Shown here piece after piece: positions 1-5,273 of a stretch of DNA of 5,273 nucleotides. Below the pieces are notes generated by a model. It did not search any database. It saw only the letters and a list, made by a program, of their open reading frames with translations, and was not told where the DNA came from. The first letter of the stretch is position 1. Each line of letters starts with the position of its first letter. The translations under genes were made by a program, and so were the position numbers. Source of the DNA: an uncultured Lachnospiraceae bacterium (GTDB taxonomy: Bacteria; Bacillota; Clostridia; Lachnospirales; Lachnospiraceae); assembly GCA_947653315.1 (NCBI GenBank), contig CANTGP010000240.1:1-5273 (forward strand), read 5' to 3'.

Positions 1-90
1 GCGGGGCGGCAGGGAAAAACCGGGCAGGGGATTCCGCTCCTGACTTCTGCGTCCGCATCCCAACACAACATTTCAGGCTGAACCGTCCCC
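1..90. other. Short flank without a recognisable gene
   Basis: This stretch lies downstream of the minus-strand AraC-type gene. Plus-strand frame 1 is open from the window edge to a TGA at 79-81 (26 codons), so the tail of a convergent gene cannot be excluded, but nothing in it is recognisable. GGCAGGG occurs twice as a direct repeat (8-14 and 23-29). I see no hairpin followed by a T-run that would terminate the AraC-type gene, so its terminator may be outside the window or absent. Confidence 0.4.
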
Positions 91-963
91 TTATTCCCGC
101 AGCTTCCTCCGGTACTGTCCCGGCGTACAGCCGACGCACTTATTAAACTGCCGGTTGAAATTGGACAAATTCTGGAAACCGCAGGCAAAAGCGACCTCCA
201 CGGAGGTCATGCCAAAATTGCGCAGCATTTCGCAGGCATTCTTAATCCTAAGCTGGATGGTATATTCCACGGCGCTGACACCCGTCGCCTGCTTAAAGCA
301 ATGCATGAAATAACTCCTGCTCAAATGCACCATGTCCGCCAACCGCTCCACACAAATATCTTCCTTAAAATTTTGGTTGATAAAAACAAGGGCATCGCGG
401 ACATGTTCCATGGACCTGTCTTCCTGTTCCTTTACAACCCGGATGCCGCCGCTTTCTTCCAAAAGACAAATCAGACGCAGCAGACCGCTTTTCATGGAAA
501 GATCCGCAACGGGGGTATTTTTTTTCCGGCAGGCAAAAATGCCCTCCACGCACTCCCTGATTTCCCCATAAAGCCCATGCTCTTTTGTTATGGGCACCGT
601 CACTTCGCGGGTTCCGTTAATCAACGGCTCGATGCAGGAAACCCATCCCCGTTCCTCTTTTCCCGTCCCCAGCATTTCCCCCCGGAACACTAAAGTATCG
701 TATATCTGGCGGGAATCCCCATGGGGATATATGGCATGGAGCCGGTTCGGCGTAATCAGTACAATATCCCCCTCATCCGTCACGATTCTGTCTTTTCCGT
801 ACACCAATTCGCTTTTTCCGCTAAATACACAGTTGAGTTCAAATTCATTATGCCAGTGCAGCGGAACCAGCGGAAAATAATCCGGTATCCTGCATTCATA
901 ATAAGCGTAAGGCACACTTACCGAGCCATGCTGCCTTTTCTCCTTAGACGATATCTTCGCCAT
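91..963 (-). CDS. AraC-family transcriptional regulator (cupin sensor + AraC HTH)
   Basis: This is a complete 290-residue cytoplasmic DNA-binding regulator of normal length for the family. The N-terminal part (about residues 15-100) looks like an AraC-type cupin ligand-binding domain: HWHNEFEL at 36-43, EGD at 64-66 and PNRLH at 72-76 are its usual landmarks. A helical linker follows, then the AraC DNA-binding domain (about 185-290). Its first helix-turn-helix is around 204-228 (VERLADMVHLSRSYF) and its second around 253-286, ending in the family signature GFQNLSNFNRQF...TPGQYRR. I chose the ATG at 961-963 because AGGGAGG lies 7 nt upstream. The frame is open 29 codons further, to a GTG at 1048-1050, but that start has no ribosome binding site and lies close to the promoter. 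The gene is divergent from a GH13 glycosidase gene, so by family precedent it probably controls that gene in response to a sugar. The ligand and the sign of regulation are not visible. Confidence 0.95.
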   Translation of the reverse strand: MAKISSKEKRQHGSVSVPYAYYECRIPDYFPLVPLHWHNEFELNCVFSGKSELVYGKDRIVTDEGDIVLITPNRLHAIYPHGDSRQIYDTLVFRGEMLGTGKEERGWVSCIEPLINGTREVTVPITKEHGLYGEIRECVEGIFACRKKNTPVADLSMKSGLLRLICLLEESGGIRVVKEQEDRSMEHVRDALVFINQNFKEDICVERLADMVHLSRSYFMHCFKQATGVSAVEYTIQLRIKNACEMLRNFGMTSVEVAFACGFQNLSNFNRQFNKCVGCTPGQYRRKLRE

Positions 964-970
964 ATCCCAT

Positions 971-977
971 CCTCCCT
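971..977 (-). promoter_or_regulatory. Ribosome binding site of the AraC-type gene
   Basis: AGGGAGG on the minus strand lies 7 nt before the ATG at 961-963. It is a near-perfect anti-16S match at good spacing and decides the start codon against the upstream in-frame GTG. Confidence 0.85.
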
Positions 978-981
978 GTCC

Positions 982-1005
982 GGCAGGAAAACCATCCGTC
1001 CTGCC
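982..1005 (-). repeat. Inverted repeat in the leader of the AraC-type gene
   Basis: GGCAGGA (982-988) and TCCTGCC (999-1005) form a perfect 7-bp inverted repeat around a 10-nt loop. In the minus-strand transcript this would be a GC-rich hairpin ending 4 nt before the ribosome binding site. It has no T-run, so it is not an intrinsic terminator. It could modestly influence translation, or it could be chance. Confidence 0.35.
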
Positions 1006-1068
1006 CGCCGCAAGGTCCGTGCGCCGCTTCCGCAGCCCATTCCCACACACAGACCAGCACGTGAAAAT

Positions 1069-1137
1069 ATTATAGTATCATTTTTTGACACTATTATAGT
1101 TGTTTACGTCTTTTTTAAGTATTATGATACCATTATA
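1069..1137 (-). promoter_or_regulatory. Candidate promoter region of the AraC-type gene (minus strand)
   Basis: Three perfect TATAAT hexamers read on the minus strand, at 1069-1074, 1093-1098 and 1132-1137. The last has an extended -10 (TGTTATAAT). None has a good TTGACA-like box at 16-18 bp, which suggests either activator dependence or use of the extended -10. Use of the nearest one would give a leader of about 100 nt. Which one is real cannot be told from sequence. Confidence 0.4.
1100..1128 (+). promoter_or_regulatory. Candidate sigma-A promoter of the GH13 gene
   Basis: TTGTTT (1100-1105) and TATGAT (1123-1128) are separated by exactly 17 bp. The -10 matches the consensus at 5 of 6 positions and the -35 at only 3, so the promoter would be weak without an activator. 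Transcription would start near 1135 and give a leader of about 95 nt. The -10 overlaps the third copy of the 13-bp motif and lies within an imperfect 12-bp palindrome at 1119-1130, so a bound protein there could repress. A consensus TTGACA at 1085-1090 has no matching -10 at usual spacing. Confidence 0.5.
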
Positions 1138-1183
1138 ACAGACAACGGCGATGAATACGAACATAAAATGTCCGGCGGAAACG

Positions 1184-1209
1184 GAAAATTGAAAATTGAA
1201 AATTGAAAA
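1184..1209 (+). repeat. GAAAATT heptamer tandem repeat in the GH13 leader
   Basis: Three full head-to-tail copies of GAAAATT (1184-1190, 1191-1197, 1198-1204) are followed by a partial GAAAA (1205-1209). The array ends just before the ribosome binding site, in what should be the 5' untranslated region. It is unstructured A-rich leader sequence, which can favour translation initiation, and its copy number could vary by slippage. Confidence 0.8.
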
Positions 1210-1211
1210 AA

Positions 1212-1220
1212 AGAAAGGAG
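1212..1220 (+). promoter_or_regulatory. Ribosome binding site of the GH13 gene
   Basis: AGAAAGGAG ends 9 nt before the ATG at 1230-1232. It supports that ATG over the in-frame TTG at 1203-1205, which lies inside the heptamer repeat and upstream of this site. Confidence 0.85.
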
Positions 1221-1229
1221 TGTCCACCT

Positions 1230-2768
1230 ATGGCACAATGGCTTGACAATGCAGTTTTTTATGAAATTTACCCCCAGTCCTTTATGGACAGCAACAGCGA
1301 CGGTATCGGGGACTTCAACGGGATCATCGGGAAACTGGATTACATCCGGGAACTCGGATGCAATTCCATTTGGATGAATCCCTGCTTTGAATCCCCCTTC
1401 GGCGATGCCGGATATGACGTGGCGGATTACTATAAGGCGGCGCCCCGTTACGGCACCAACGATGATTTGAAGCGCCTTTTTGATGAAGTACACAAACGCG
1501 GGATGCATATCCTGTTAGACCTTGTTCCCGGTCACACTTCCGTGGCGCATCCGTGGTTTTTGGAATCCATGAAGGCGGAAACCAATGCCTTTACCGACCG
1601 TTATGTATGGACGGACCATGTATGGGAATCCCCGGAAGGAATGGGAGTCCTGCGCGGCATTTCCGGGCGTAACGGCTCCTGCGCCATTAATTTCTATTCC
1701 TGCCAGCCCGCATTGAATTACGGGTATTACAAACCGGAGCGTCCCTGGCAGCAGCCCATGGATGCCCCCGGCCCGAAAGCAACCGTTGAGGCAATCAAAG
1801 ACATCATGCGCTTTTGGCTCGGTCTCGGATGTGACGGCTTCCGCGTGGACATGGCAGGCTCCCTGGTCAAACAGGATGAGGACGGTAAGGGAACCATCCG
1901 TCTTTGGCAGGGCATCCGCGCCTTTTTGGACGAAGAATTTCCGGATGCCGCCATGGTATCCGAATGGGGCGAGCCGGACAAATCGCTGCAGGGCGGTTTC
2001 CATATGGATTTCCTGCTGCATTTCGGTCCCTCCCATTACAATGACCTGTTCCGCTGCGGGGAACCTTATTTCTCCAAACGGGGAAAAGGCGACATTTCGG
2101 AATTTGTAAAAACATACAGGGAAAATTACGGGAAAAGTGAGGGAAAGGGGCTGATCTGCATTCCCTCCGGCAACCATGACATGGAACGGCTGGCAAAATA
2201 CCTGCAGGGGGACGAACTGAAAATCGCCTTTGCCTTCCTGCTTTCCATGCCCGGCGCACCGTTTATTTACTATGGGGATGAAATCGGGATGCGCTATGTG
2301 GAAAACCTGCCTTCCGTGGAAGGCGGCTATGAGCGCACCGGCTCCCGTTCCCCCATGCAGTGGGACGATACCCCCAATGCGGGTTTCAGCCGCGCCGGCG
2401 CCGACCGCCTTTATATTCCGTTGGATGAAAGCCCGGACCGCCCCACGGTGCAGGCACAGATGGCGGACCCGGACTCCCTGTACCATGAGGTGAAGAAGCT
2501 GATTGCCCTGCGGCAGTCCCATCCCGCACTGCAAAGCAAAGGCAGGATTGACTTCCTCCATGCCGAAAGCCATTCCTATCCTTTCGCCTACCTGCGCAGC
2601 GCCGGGGAAGAAACAATCCTCGTCCTCTTAAACCCTTCCGGTGCGGCGGCCTCCTTTGAATCCGGCCTTCCCTTATCGGGGAAACTGTATTCCTTCGGCG
2701 GGGAAATCACGGCACAGGACGGTAAAATCACGGTTCCCGCCGCTTCCTTCGGCTTTTACAAAATCTGA
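1230..2768 (+). CDS. GH13 family alpha-glucosidase-like glycoside hydrolase
   Basis: This is a complete 512-residue enzyme without a signal peptide, so it should be cytoplasmic and hydrolyse imported alpha-glucosidic oligosaccharides. The (beta/alpha)8 barrel spans about residues 1-420. Near the N-terminus are YEIYPQSF (11-18) and the Asp-rich loop DSNSDGIGD (20-28), a metal-binding loop typical of oligo-1,6-glucosidase relatives. GH13 conserved regions follow: region I DLVPGH (97-102); region V QPALN (159-163); region II GFRVD with nucleophile D207; region III SEWG with acid/base E245; region IV GNHD with D317; and APFIYYGDEIGM (343-354). GSRSPMQW (371-378) is also typical of the group. A small C-terminal beta domain covers about 440-512. 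Two signatures are atypical: PGH instead of the usual VNH-type region I, and QPALN instead of QPDLN. The substrate (maltodextrin, isomalto-oligosaccharide, sucrose or trehalose type) cannot be fixed. The divergent AraC-type regulator suggests substrate-induced expression. No transporter gene is in the window. Confidence 0.95.
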   Translation: MAQWLDNAVFYEIYPQSFMDSNSDGIGDFNGIIGKLDYIRELGCNSIWMNPCFESPFGDAGYDVADYYKAAPRYGTNDDLKRLFDEVHKRGMHILLDLVPGHTSVAHPWFLESMKAETNAFTDRYVWTDHVWESPEGMGVLRGISGRNGSCAINFYSCQPALNYGYYKPERPWQQPMDAPGPKATVEAIKDIMRFWLGLGCDGFRVDMAGSLVKQDEDGKGTIRLWQGIRAFLDEEFPDAAMVSEWGEPDKSLQGGFHMDFLLHFGPSHYNDLFRCGEPYFSKRGKGDISEFVKTYRENYGKSEGKGLICIPSGNHDMERLAKYLQGDELKIAFAFLLSMPGAPFIYYGDEIGMRYVENLPSVEGGYERTGSRSPMQWDDTPNAGFSRAGADRLYIPLDESPDRPTVQAQMADPDSLYHEVKKLIALRQSHPALQSKGRIDFLHAESHSYPFAYLRSAGEETILVLLNPSGAAASFESGLPLSGKLYSFGGEITAQDGKITVPAASFGFYKI

Positions 2769-2783
2769 CCGTCCTAACGGCAT

Positions 2784-2797
2784 ATTTGGCGCCAAAT
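2784..2797. repeat. Perfect 14-bp palindrome
   Basis: ATTTGGCGCCAAAT is identical to its reverse complement. It sits 15 bp after the GH13 stop codon and shares its last base with the terminator stem. As RNA it could form only a small 5-bp stem with a GCGC loop. As DNA it could be a dimeric-protein site, though its position after a gene makes an operator role unlikely. Confidence 0.6.
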
Positions 2798-2830
2798 GAA
2801 AAAATCCCCCGAAGATGGGGGATTTTTTCA
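2797..2830. terminator. Bidirectional Rho-independent terminator
   Basis: TGAAAAAATCCCCC (2797-2810) and GGGGGATTTTTTCA (2817-2830) form a perfect 14-bp inverted repeat around a 6-nt loop (GAAGAT). The stem is GC-rich near the loop, and because its outer part is A6/T6, a T-run follows the GC stem on both strands. It therefore serves the plus-strand GH13 gene (stop 29 bp before) and the minus-strand histidine kinase gene (stop 45 bp away), which converge here. Confidence 0.92.
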
Positions 2831-2874
2831 TTCCGTCTAACAATAGCGTTTCCTGCAAAATAACTTTTCCGTTT

Positions 2875-5273
2875 CTAAAACCAAATTGTCACTTTAAATA
2901 AATCGCCGTCCACCGTCACTTCCATCCTTCCCCCCTGTATCTGCACAAAGCTCTTGGCAATCGCCAGCCCAAGCCCGCTGCCTTCCGTATTCCTGGAACT
3001 GTCGCCCCTGACAAAACGCTCCGTCAGTTCGTCCGCCTGCACATGCAGCTCCGTCGCAGAGATGTTTTTCAGTCCGATGCGTACCGCATTCTCCTCCCGT
3101 TCCACATCCACATACACCCGCGTCCCCGTCATGGCATATTTTATGATATTGCTGTACAGGTTTTCAAAAATCCGGTAGGTTTTCTGACTGTCCAGCTTTA
3201 ATATCACTTTTTCCTGCGGCATACGGAACCGGAAAATCAGGTTGGCTTCTTCCACACTCTCCTCATACTCCAAATACACCTGCCGCATCAAATTGCAAAT
3301 ATCCACATCCACCAAGTTCACCGTTACATTGCGGCTATCCGCTTTGCTCACCTCAAACAAATCCTCGATTAAGGTCTTCAGGCGCAGGGATTTTTTCTCC
3401 AGCACCGCAAGGTACTCCTTCCTCTGTTCCCCGGAAACATTTTCTTCTTTTAACAGGTCAATATATGTGGTGATGGCGGTCAGCGGCGTCTTTAAGTCAT
3501 GGGATACATTCGCAATCAGTTCCGTTTTCATCCGCTGGCTTTTCACTTCCTCATCCACCGCTTTACGGAATCCTTCCTGTATCCGGTACAGTTCCTTCTT
3601 GTAGGACTCAAAAACCCCCAAGTCCTCGTCAAACACCGTATGCAGATTGCCCTCCGCAATGGAATTTGCAGCCTCCAGCATCTTGGCATACTGCATTTGA
3701 AGCCGGTGCACATATTTTTTCAGGATGAAGTAAAGCGCCACCGAATAGAACACCAAAGCCGTCCACCCAAACACCCACATACTGCACATGACGCCTATCA
3801 GCAGAAAATTGGTGATTACTACTTTCCGCACCGTTTTTATGGCGTTCTCCCCCAAATCCACATGCAGCATTTCCTGTTTAAACCGTCCGTAATACCTCTC
3901 CAGCTTTTCCCATATCCACATTCCCAATTTGACGGTCAGGCTCCTCTGCGCCAAAAATCCTTTCACGCCAAGCACGAACACGCCGCCAAAGGAATTGACT
4001 ACGTAAAACCAGCCGCCAAACAGCAGGAACACGCAACAGGCATTCAGCAAAAGCGTCACCGCATCATAATACTGTACGGGCAGGTAAGCCATGCTCCCCG
4101 CATACAATTCATGGATATCCCCCGTACAGGAAGCCACCACCAGTTCCAGCAGCCACCACGAAAATGCCGCAAACCAAACCGGCACCGCCAAAACGGAGAT
4201 TTCCAGCGGAATCTCCACCGCACGGAGCCTGTGGAGCCCGTACCAGCGGCACCGCATCAGGACCAGTCCCGCCACTGCCAGTAAGAACAGCATCCACATA
4301 TAGACTTCCGGCGCCCCGCTTTGGTAATAATTGTACCACTCGGAATACCCTTCCCCAAATCTTCCGTTGTTTTGCATGCTTTGCCACTGCTGCTGCGTCA
4401 TGGCATAAATAAATGTCACGTCATGCGGCGCATCCAGCCGGTAACGGAAGGTTTGCAGGCGGCCGTCTTCCTCCCGGCAGCCATACAACAGTCCTTCGTC
4501 CCCCTCCTGTCCGGTGATGTCCCCTACCCATTTTTCCAAAGGCTTGCTTCCCATGACGTTCTGCACCCGTTTTAACAGTTCATCCGGATTCTCATCCTTT
4601 ACCGCCACACGATCCAGGTTACCGACATGGTCATAGCTTACCATAACGTAATACACGTATTCCTGTTGGATTCCTTCCTTTTCGGTACCGTCTTCCAATC
4701 CATCCGCAGAAGGAAGGTTCGTTCCGGCTCCCTCCCCGTCTTTGGCTCCGTCCCTGTCCTGTACTCCGGCCAAGGCTTCTATCTTCCTTCCGGTATTTTT
4801 AATAAACGTACCCGTTTCATGATCCATGACACAGTAATCCATGACCTGACGCACCTCGGATGCCGCCGTCCCCCATTCGTTTCCCATTTTCTTTGAAAAT
4901 TCCCCGCTTAACCATGCCTCATAGGAATCCCCATCCATATCCGTATAAAAATCACTGTCCGGCAGCATCCCTCCCTCCGGCACCGTTTCGTCCGTTACTT
5001 CCATGTCAACATACAGCTCATAATAACTGCGTTTTTCCTGTTCCACCTTTTCCACGATGTCCTTGTAAAAGATGTAATTGCTCACGCCAAGCCTTGTCAG
5101 GAAATTGGTGTCCCCCGAACTCTCCTGCCCGCGCATCTGCGCATTCTTTTTAAATTGCGGATACTGCGCCAGGAATACGGCGCTGCATAACCCGACCAAC
5201 AACACCGCCGCAAACAGCCCGTACATCATGCCCGGTTTCCCGTTTCCGGTCTTTTCCCGCTTCCCGCCTGCCG
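2875..5273 (-). CDS. Membrane sensor histidine kinase, 5'-truncated by the window edge
   Basis: This is a two-component sensor kinase that should autophosphorylate on His and pass phosphate to a response regulator not present here. Residue numbers count from the ATG at 5227-5229. The frame stays open for 14 more codons to the edge, encoding a basic stretch (KREKTGNGKPG) typical of the cytoplasmic side of a first membrane helix. No ribosome binding site precedes 5229, so the true start is probably outside the window. Order: membrane helix (about 2-21); large extracytoplasmic domain (about 22-309) with an acidic Gly-rich linker (about 156-188); further membrane helices near 311-325, 344-366, 389-411 and 470-503; a HAMP-like region (about 504-560); HisKA with VSHDLKTPLT, phospho-acceptor H577; then HATPase_c with N-box ENLYSNIIKY (N690, N694), ERFVRGDSSR (737-746) and G2 box GSGLGLAIAKS (750-760). 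The G1 box, normally DxGxG, reads LKNIS (720-724). The signal sensed is unknown. The gene is convergent with the GH13 gene and separated by a terminator, so there is no sign that they share control. Confidence 0.93.
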   Translation of the reverse strand, partial: AGGKREKTGNGKPGMMYGLFAAVLLVGLCSAVFLAQYPQFKKNAQMRGQESSGDTNFLTRLGVSNYIFYKDIVEKVEQEKRSYYELYVDMEVTDETVPEGGMLPDSDFYTDMDGDSYEAWLSGEFSKKMGNEWGTAASEVRQVMDYCVMDHETGTFIKNTGRKIEALAGVQDRDGAKDGEGAGTNLPSADGLEDGTEKEGIQQEYVYYVMVSYDHVGNLDRVAVKDENPDELLKRVQNVMGSKPLEKWVGDITGQEGDEGLLYGCREEDGRLQTFRYRLDAPHDVTFIYAMTQQQWQSMQNNGRFGEGYSEWYNYYQSGAPEVYMWMLFLLAVAGLVLMRCRWYGLHRLRAVEIPLEISVLAVPVWFAAFSWWLLELVVASCTGDIHELYAGSMAYLPVQYYDAVTLLLNACCVFLLFGGWFYVVNSFGGVFVLGVKGFLAQRSLTVKLGMWIWEKLERYYGRFKQEMLHVDLGENAIKTVRKVVITNFLLIGVMCSMWVFGWTALVFYSVALYFILKKYVHRLQMQYAKMLEAANSIAEGNLHTVFDEDLGVFESYKKELYRIQEGFRKAVDEEVKSQRMKTELIANVSHDLKTPLTAITTYIDLLKEENVSGEQRKEYLAVLEKKSLRLKTLIEDLFEVSKADSRNVTVNLVDVDICNLMRQVYLEYEESVEEANLIFRFRMPQEKVILKLDSQKTYRIFENLYSNIIKYAMTGTRVYVDVEREENAVRIGLKNISATELHVQADELTERFVRGDSSRNTEGSGLGLAIAKSFVQIQGGRMEVTVDGDLFKVTIWF

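Larger units (their letters stand above)
1068..1137. promoter_or_regulatory. Putative operator: three copies of a 13-bp motif
   Basis: The motif consensus is TGATACTATTATA. Copies are TGACACTATTATA at 1086-1098 (plus), TGATACCATTATA at 1125-1137 (plus, 11/13 identical to the previous one) and, inverted, TATTATAGTATCA at 1068-1080. The first and second copies form an inverted pair (11/13 matches) around a 5-bp T-run; the second and third are direct repeats offset by 39 bp. They sit between divergent genes, one of which encodes an AraC-family regulator, and overlap the candidate promoters of both. That fits binding sites for this regulator, but AT-rich -10 elements alone could create part of the similarity. 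Confidence 0.5.

Noticed and set aside
1..78. Possible 3' end of a plus-strand gene entering from the left
   Set aside because: Twenty-six open codons in a GC-rich stretch is not evidence; there is no recognisable sequence and no terminator behind the stop.
964..1050. Upstream GTG start adding 29 residues to the AraC-type protein
   Set aside because: It has no ribosome binding site, while the ATG at 963 has a strong one 7 nt upstream; the extra residues are Arg/Gly-rich and match no cupin N-terminus.
1085..1113. Promoter built on the consensus TTGACA at 1085-1090
   Set aside because: At 17-bp spacing the -10 position reads GTCTTT, and no acceptable -10 exists at 16-18 bp; the TTGTTT/TATGAT pair is better.
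1174..1192. Possible catabolite repression (cre-like) site around GGAAACGGAAAATT
   Set aside because: Only the central part resembles the consensus and the dyad ends do not match, so the similarity is too weak to call.
721..1206. 161-codon plus-strand open frame crossing the AraC gene start and the promoter region
   Set aside because: It is antisense to the AraC-type coding region and runs through the divergent promoter region; there is no domain and no ribosome binding site.
1203..1229. Alternative TTG start adding nine residues to the GH13 protein
   Set aside because: The TTG lies within the heptamer repeat and upstream of the AGAAAGGAG site; the ATG at 1230 has proper spacing and starts at the family-typical N-terminus.
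1515..2573. 352-codon minus-strand open frame inside the GH13 gene
   Set aside because: It is antisense to an enzyme with all catalytic regions intact and its product resembles no family; a low stop frequency on the opposite strand explains it.
3499..4284. 261-codon plus-strand open frame within the histidine kinase gene
   Set aside because: It is antisense to a kinase with clear conserved motifs, its translation is rich in His, Gln and Pro without recognisable domains, and it has no convincing ribosome binding site; it is a reverse-strand shadow.

Overview
The window holds three protein-coding genes and their control elements. It contains no RNA gene, insertion sequence or CRISPR array that I can support. 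Protein style and sequence features point to a Gram-positive gut-type Firmicute, most plausibly a Lachnospiraceae/Clostridia member. The hints are GGAGG-type ribosome binding sites, moderate GC in genes against AT-rich promoters, and a multi-membrane-pass sensor kinase of a style common there. This placement is an inference from style, not a database result.

Layout: (1) Positions 1-90 are a short flank with no clear gene. (2) On the minus strand, 91-963 encodes a complete AraC-family regulator with an N-terminal cupin sensor and a C-terminal double helix-turn-helix. (3) The divergent region 964-1229 carries an AT-rich core (about 1061-1140). In that core, three copies of a 13-bp motif (consensus TGATACTATTATA) overlap candidate promoters for both directions. 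A GAAAATT heptamer repeat and a strong ribosome binding site follow, ahead of the next gene. (4) On the plus strand, 1230-2768 encodes a complete cytoplasmic GH13 (alpha-amylase superfamily) enzyme of the alpha-glucosidase/oligo-1,6-glucosidase type, with an intact catalytic triad. (5) The convergent gap 2769-2874 holds a perfect 14-bp palindrome followed by a perfect 14-bp-stem bidirectional terminator. (6) On the minus strand, 2875-5273 encodes a large multi-pass membrane sensor histidine kinase. Its reading frame runs off the right edge, so its start is outside the window.

Working model: the AraC protein senses a sugar or related ligand and controls the divergent GH13 gene, and perhaps itself, through the shared AT-rich operator region. 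The GH13 enzyme would hydrolyse imported alpha-gluco-oligosaccharides in the cytoplasm. The histidine kinase belongs to a separate, convergent transcription unit insulated by the terminator; its response regulator is probably beyond the right edge. I found no evidence for a wholly new biological system. The points most worth following are the three-copy operator motif, the atypical GH13 signature residues, the degenerate G1 box of the kinase with its large extracytoplasmic domain, and the palindrome beside the terminator.
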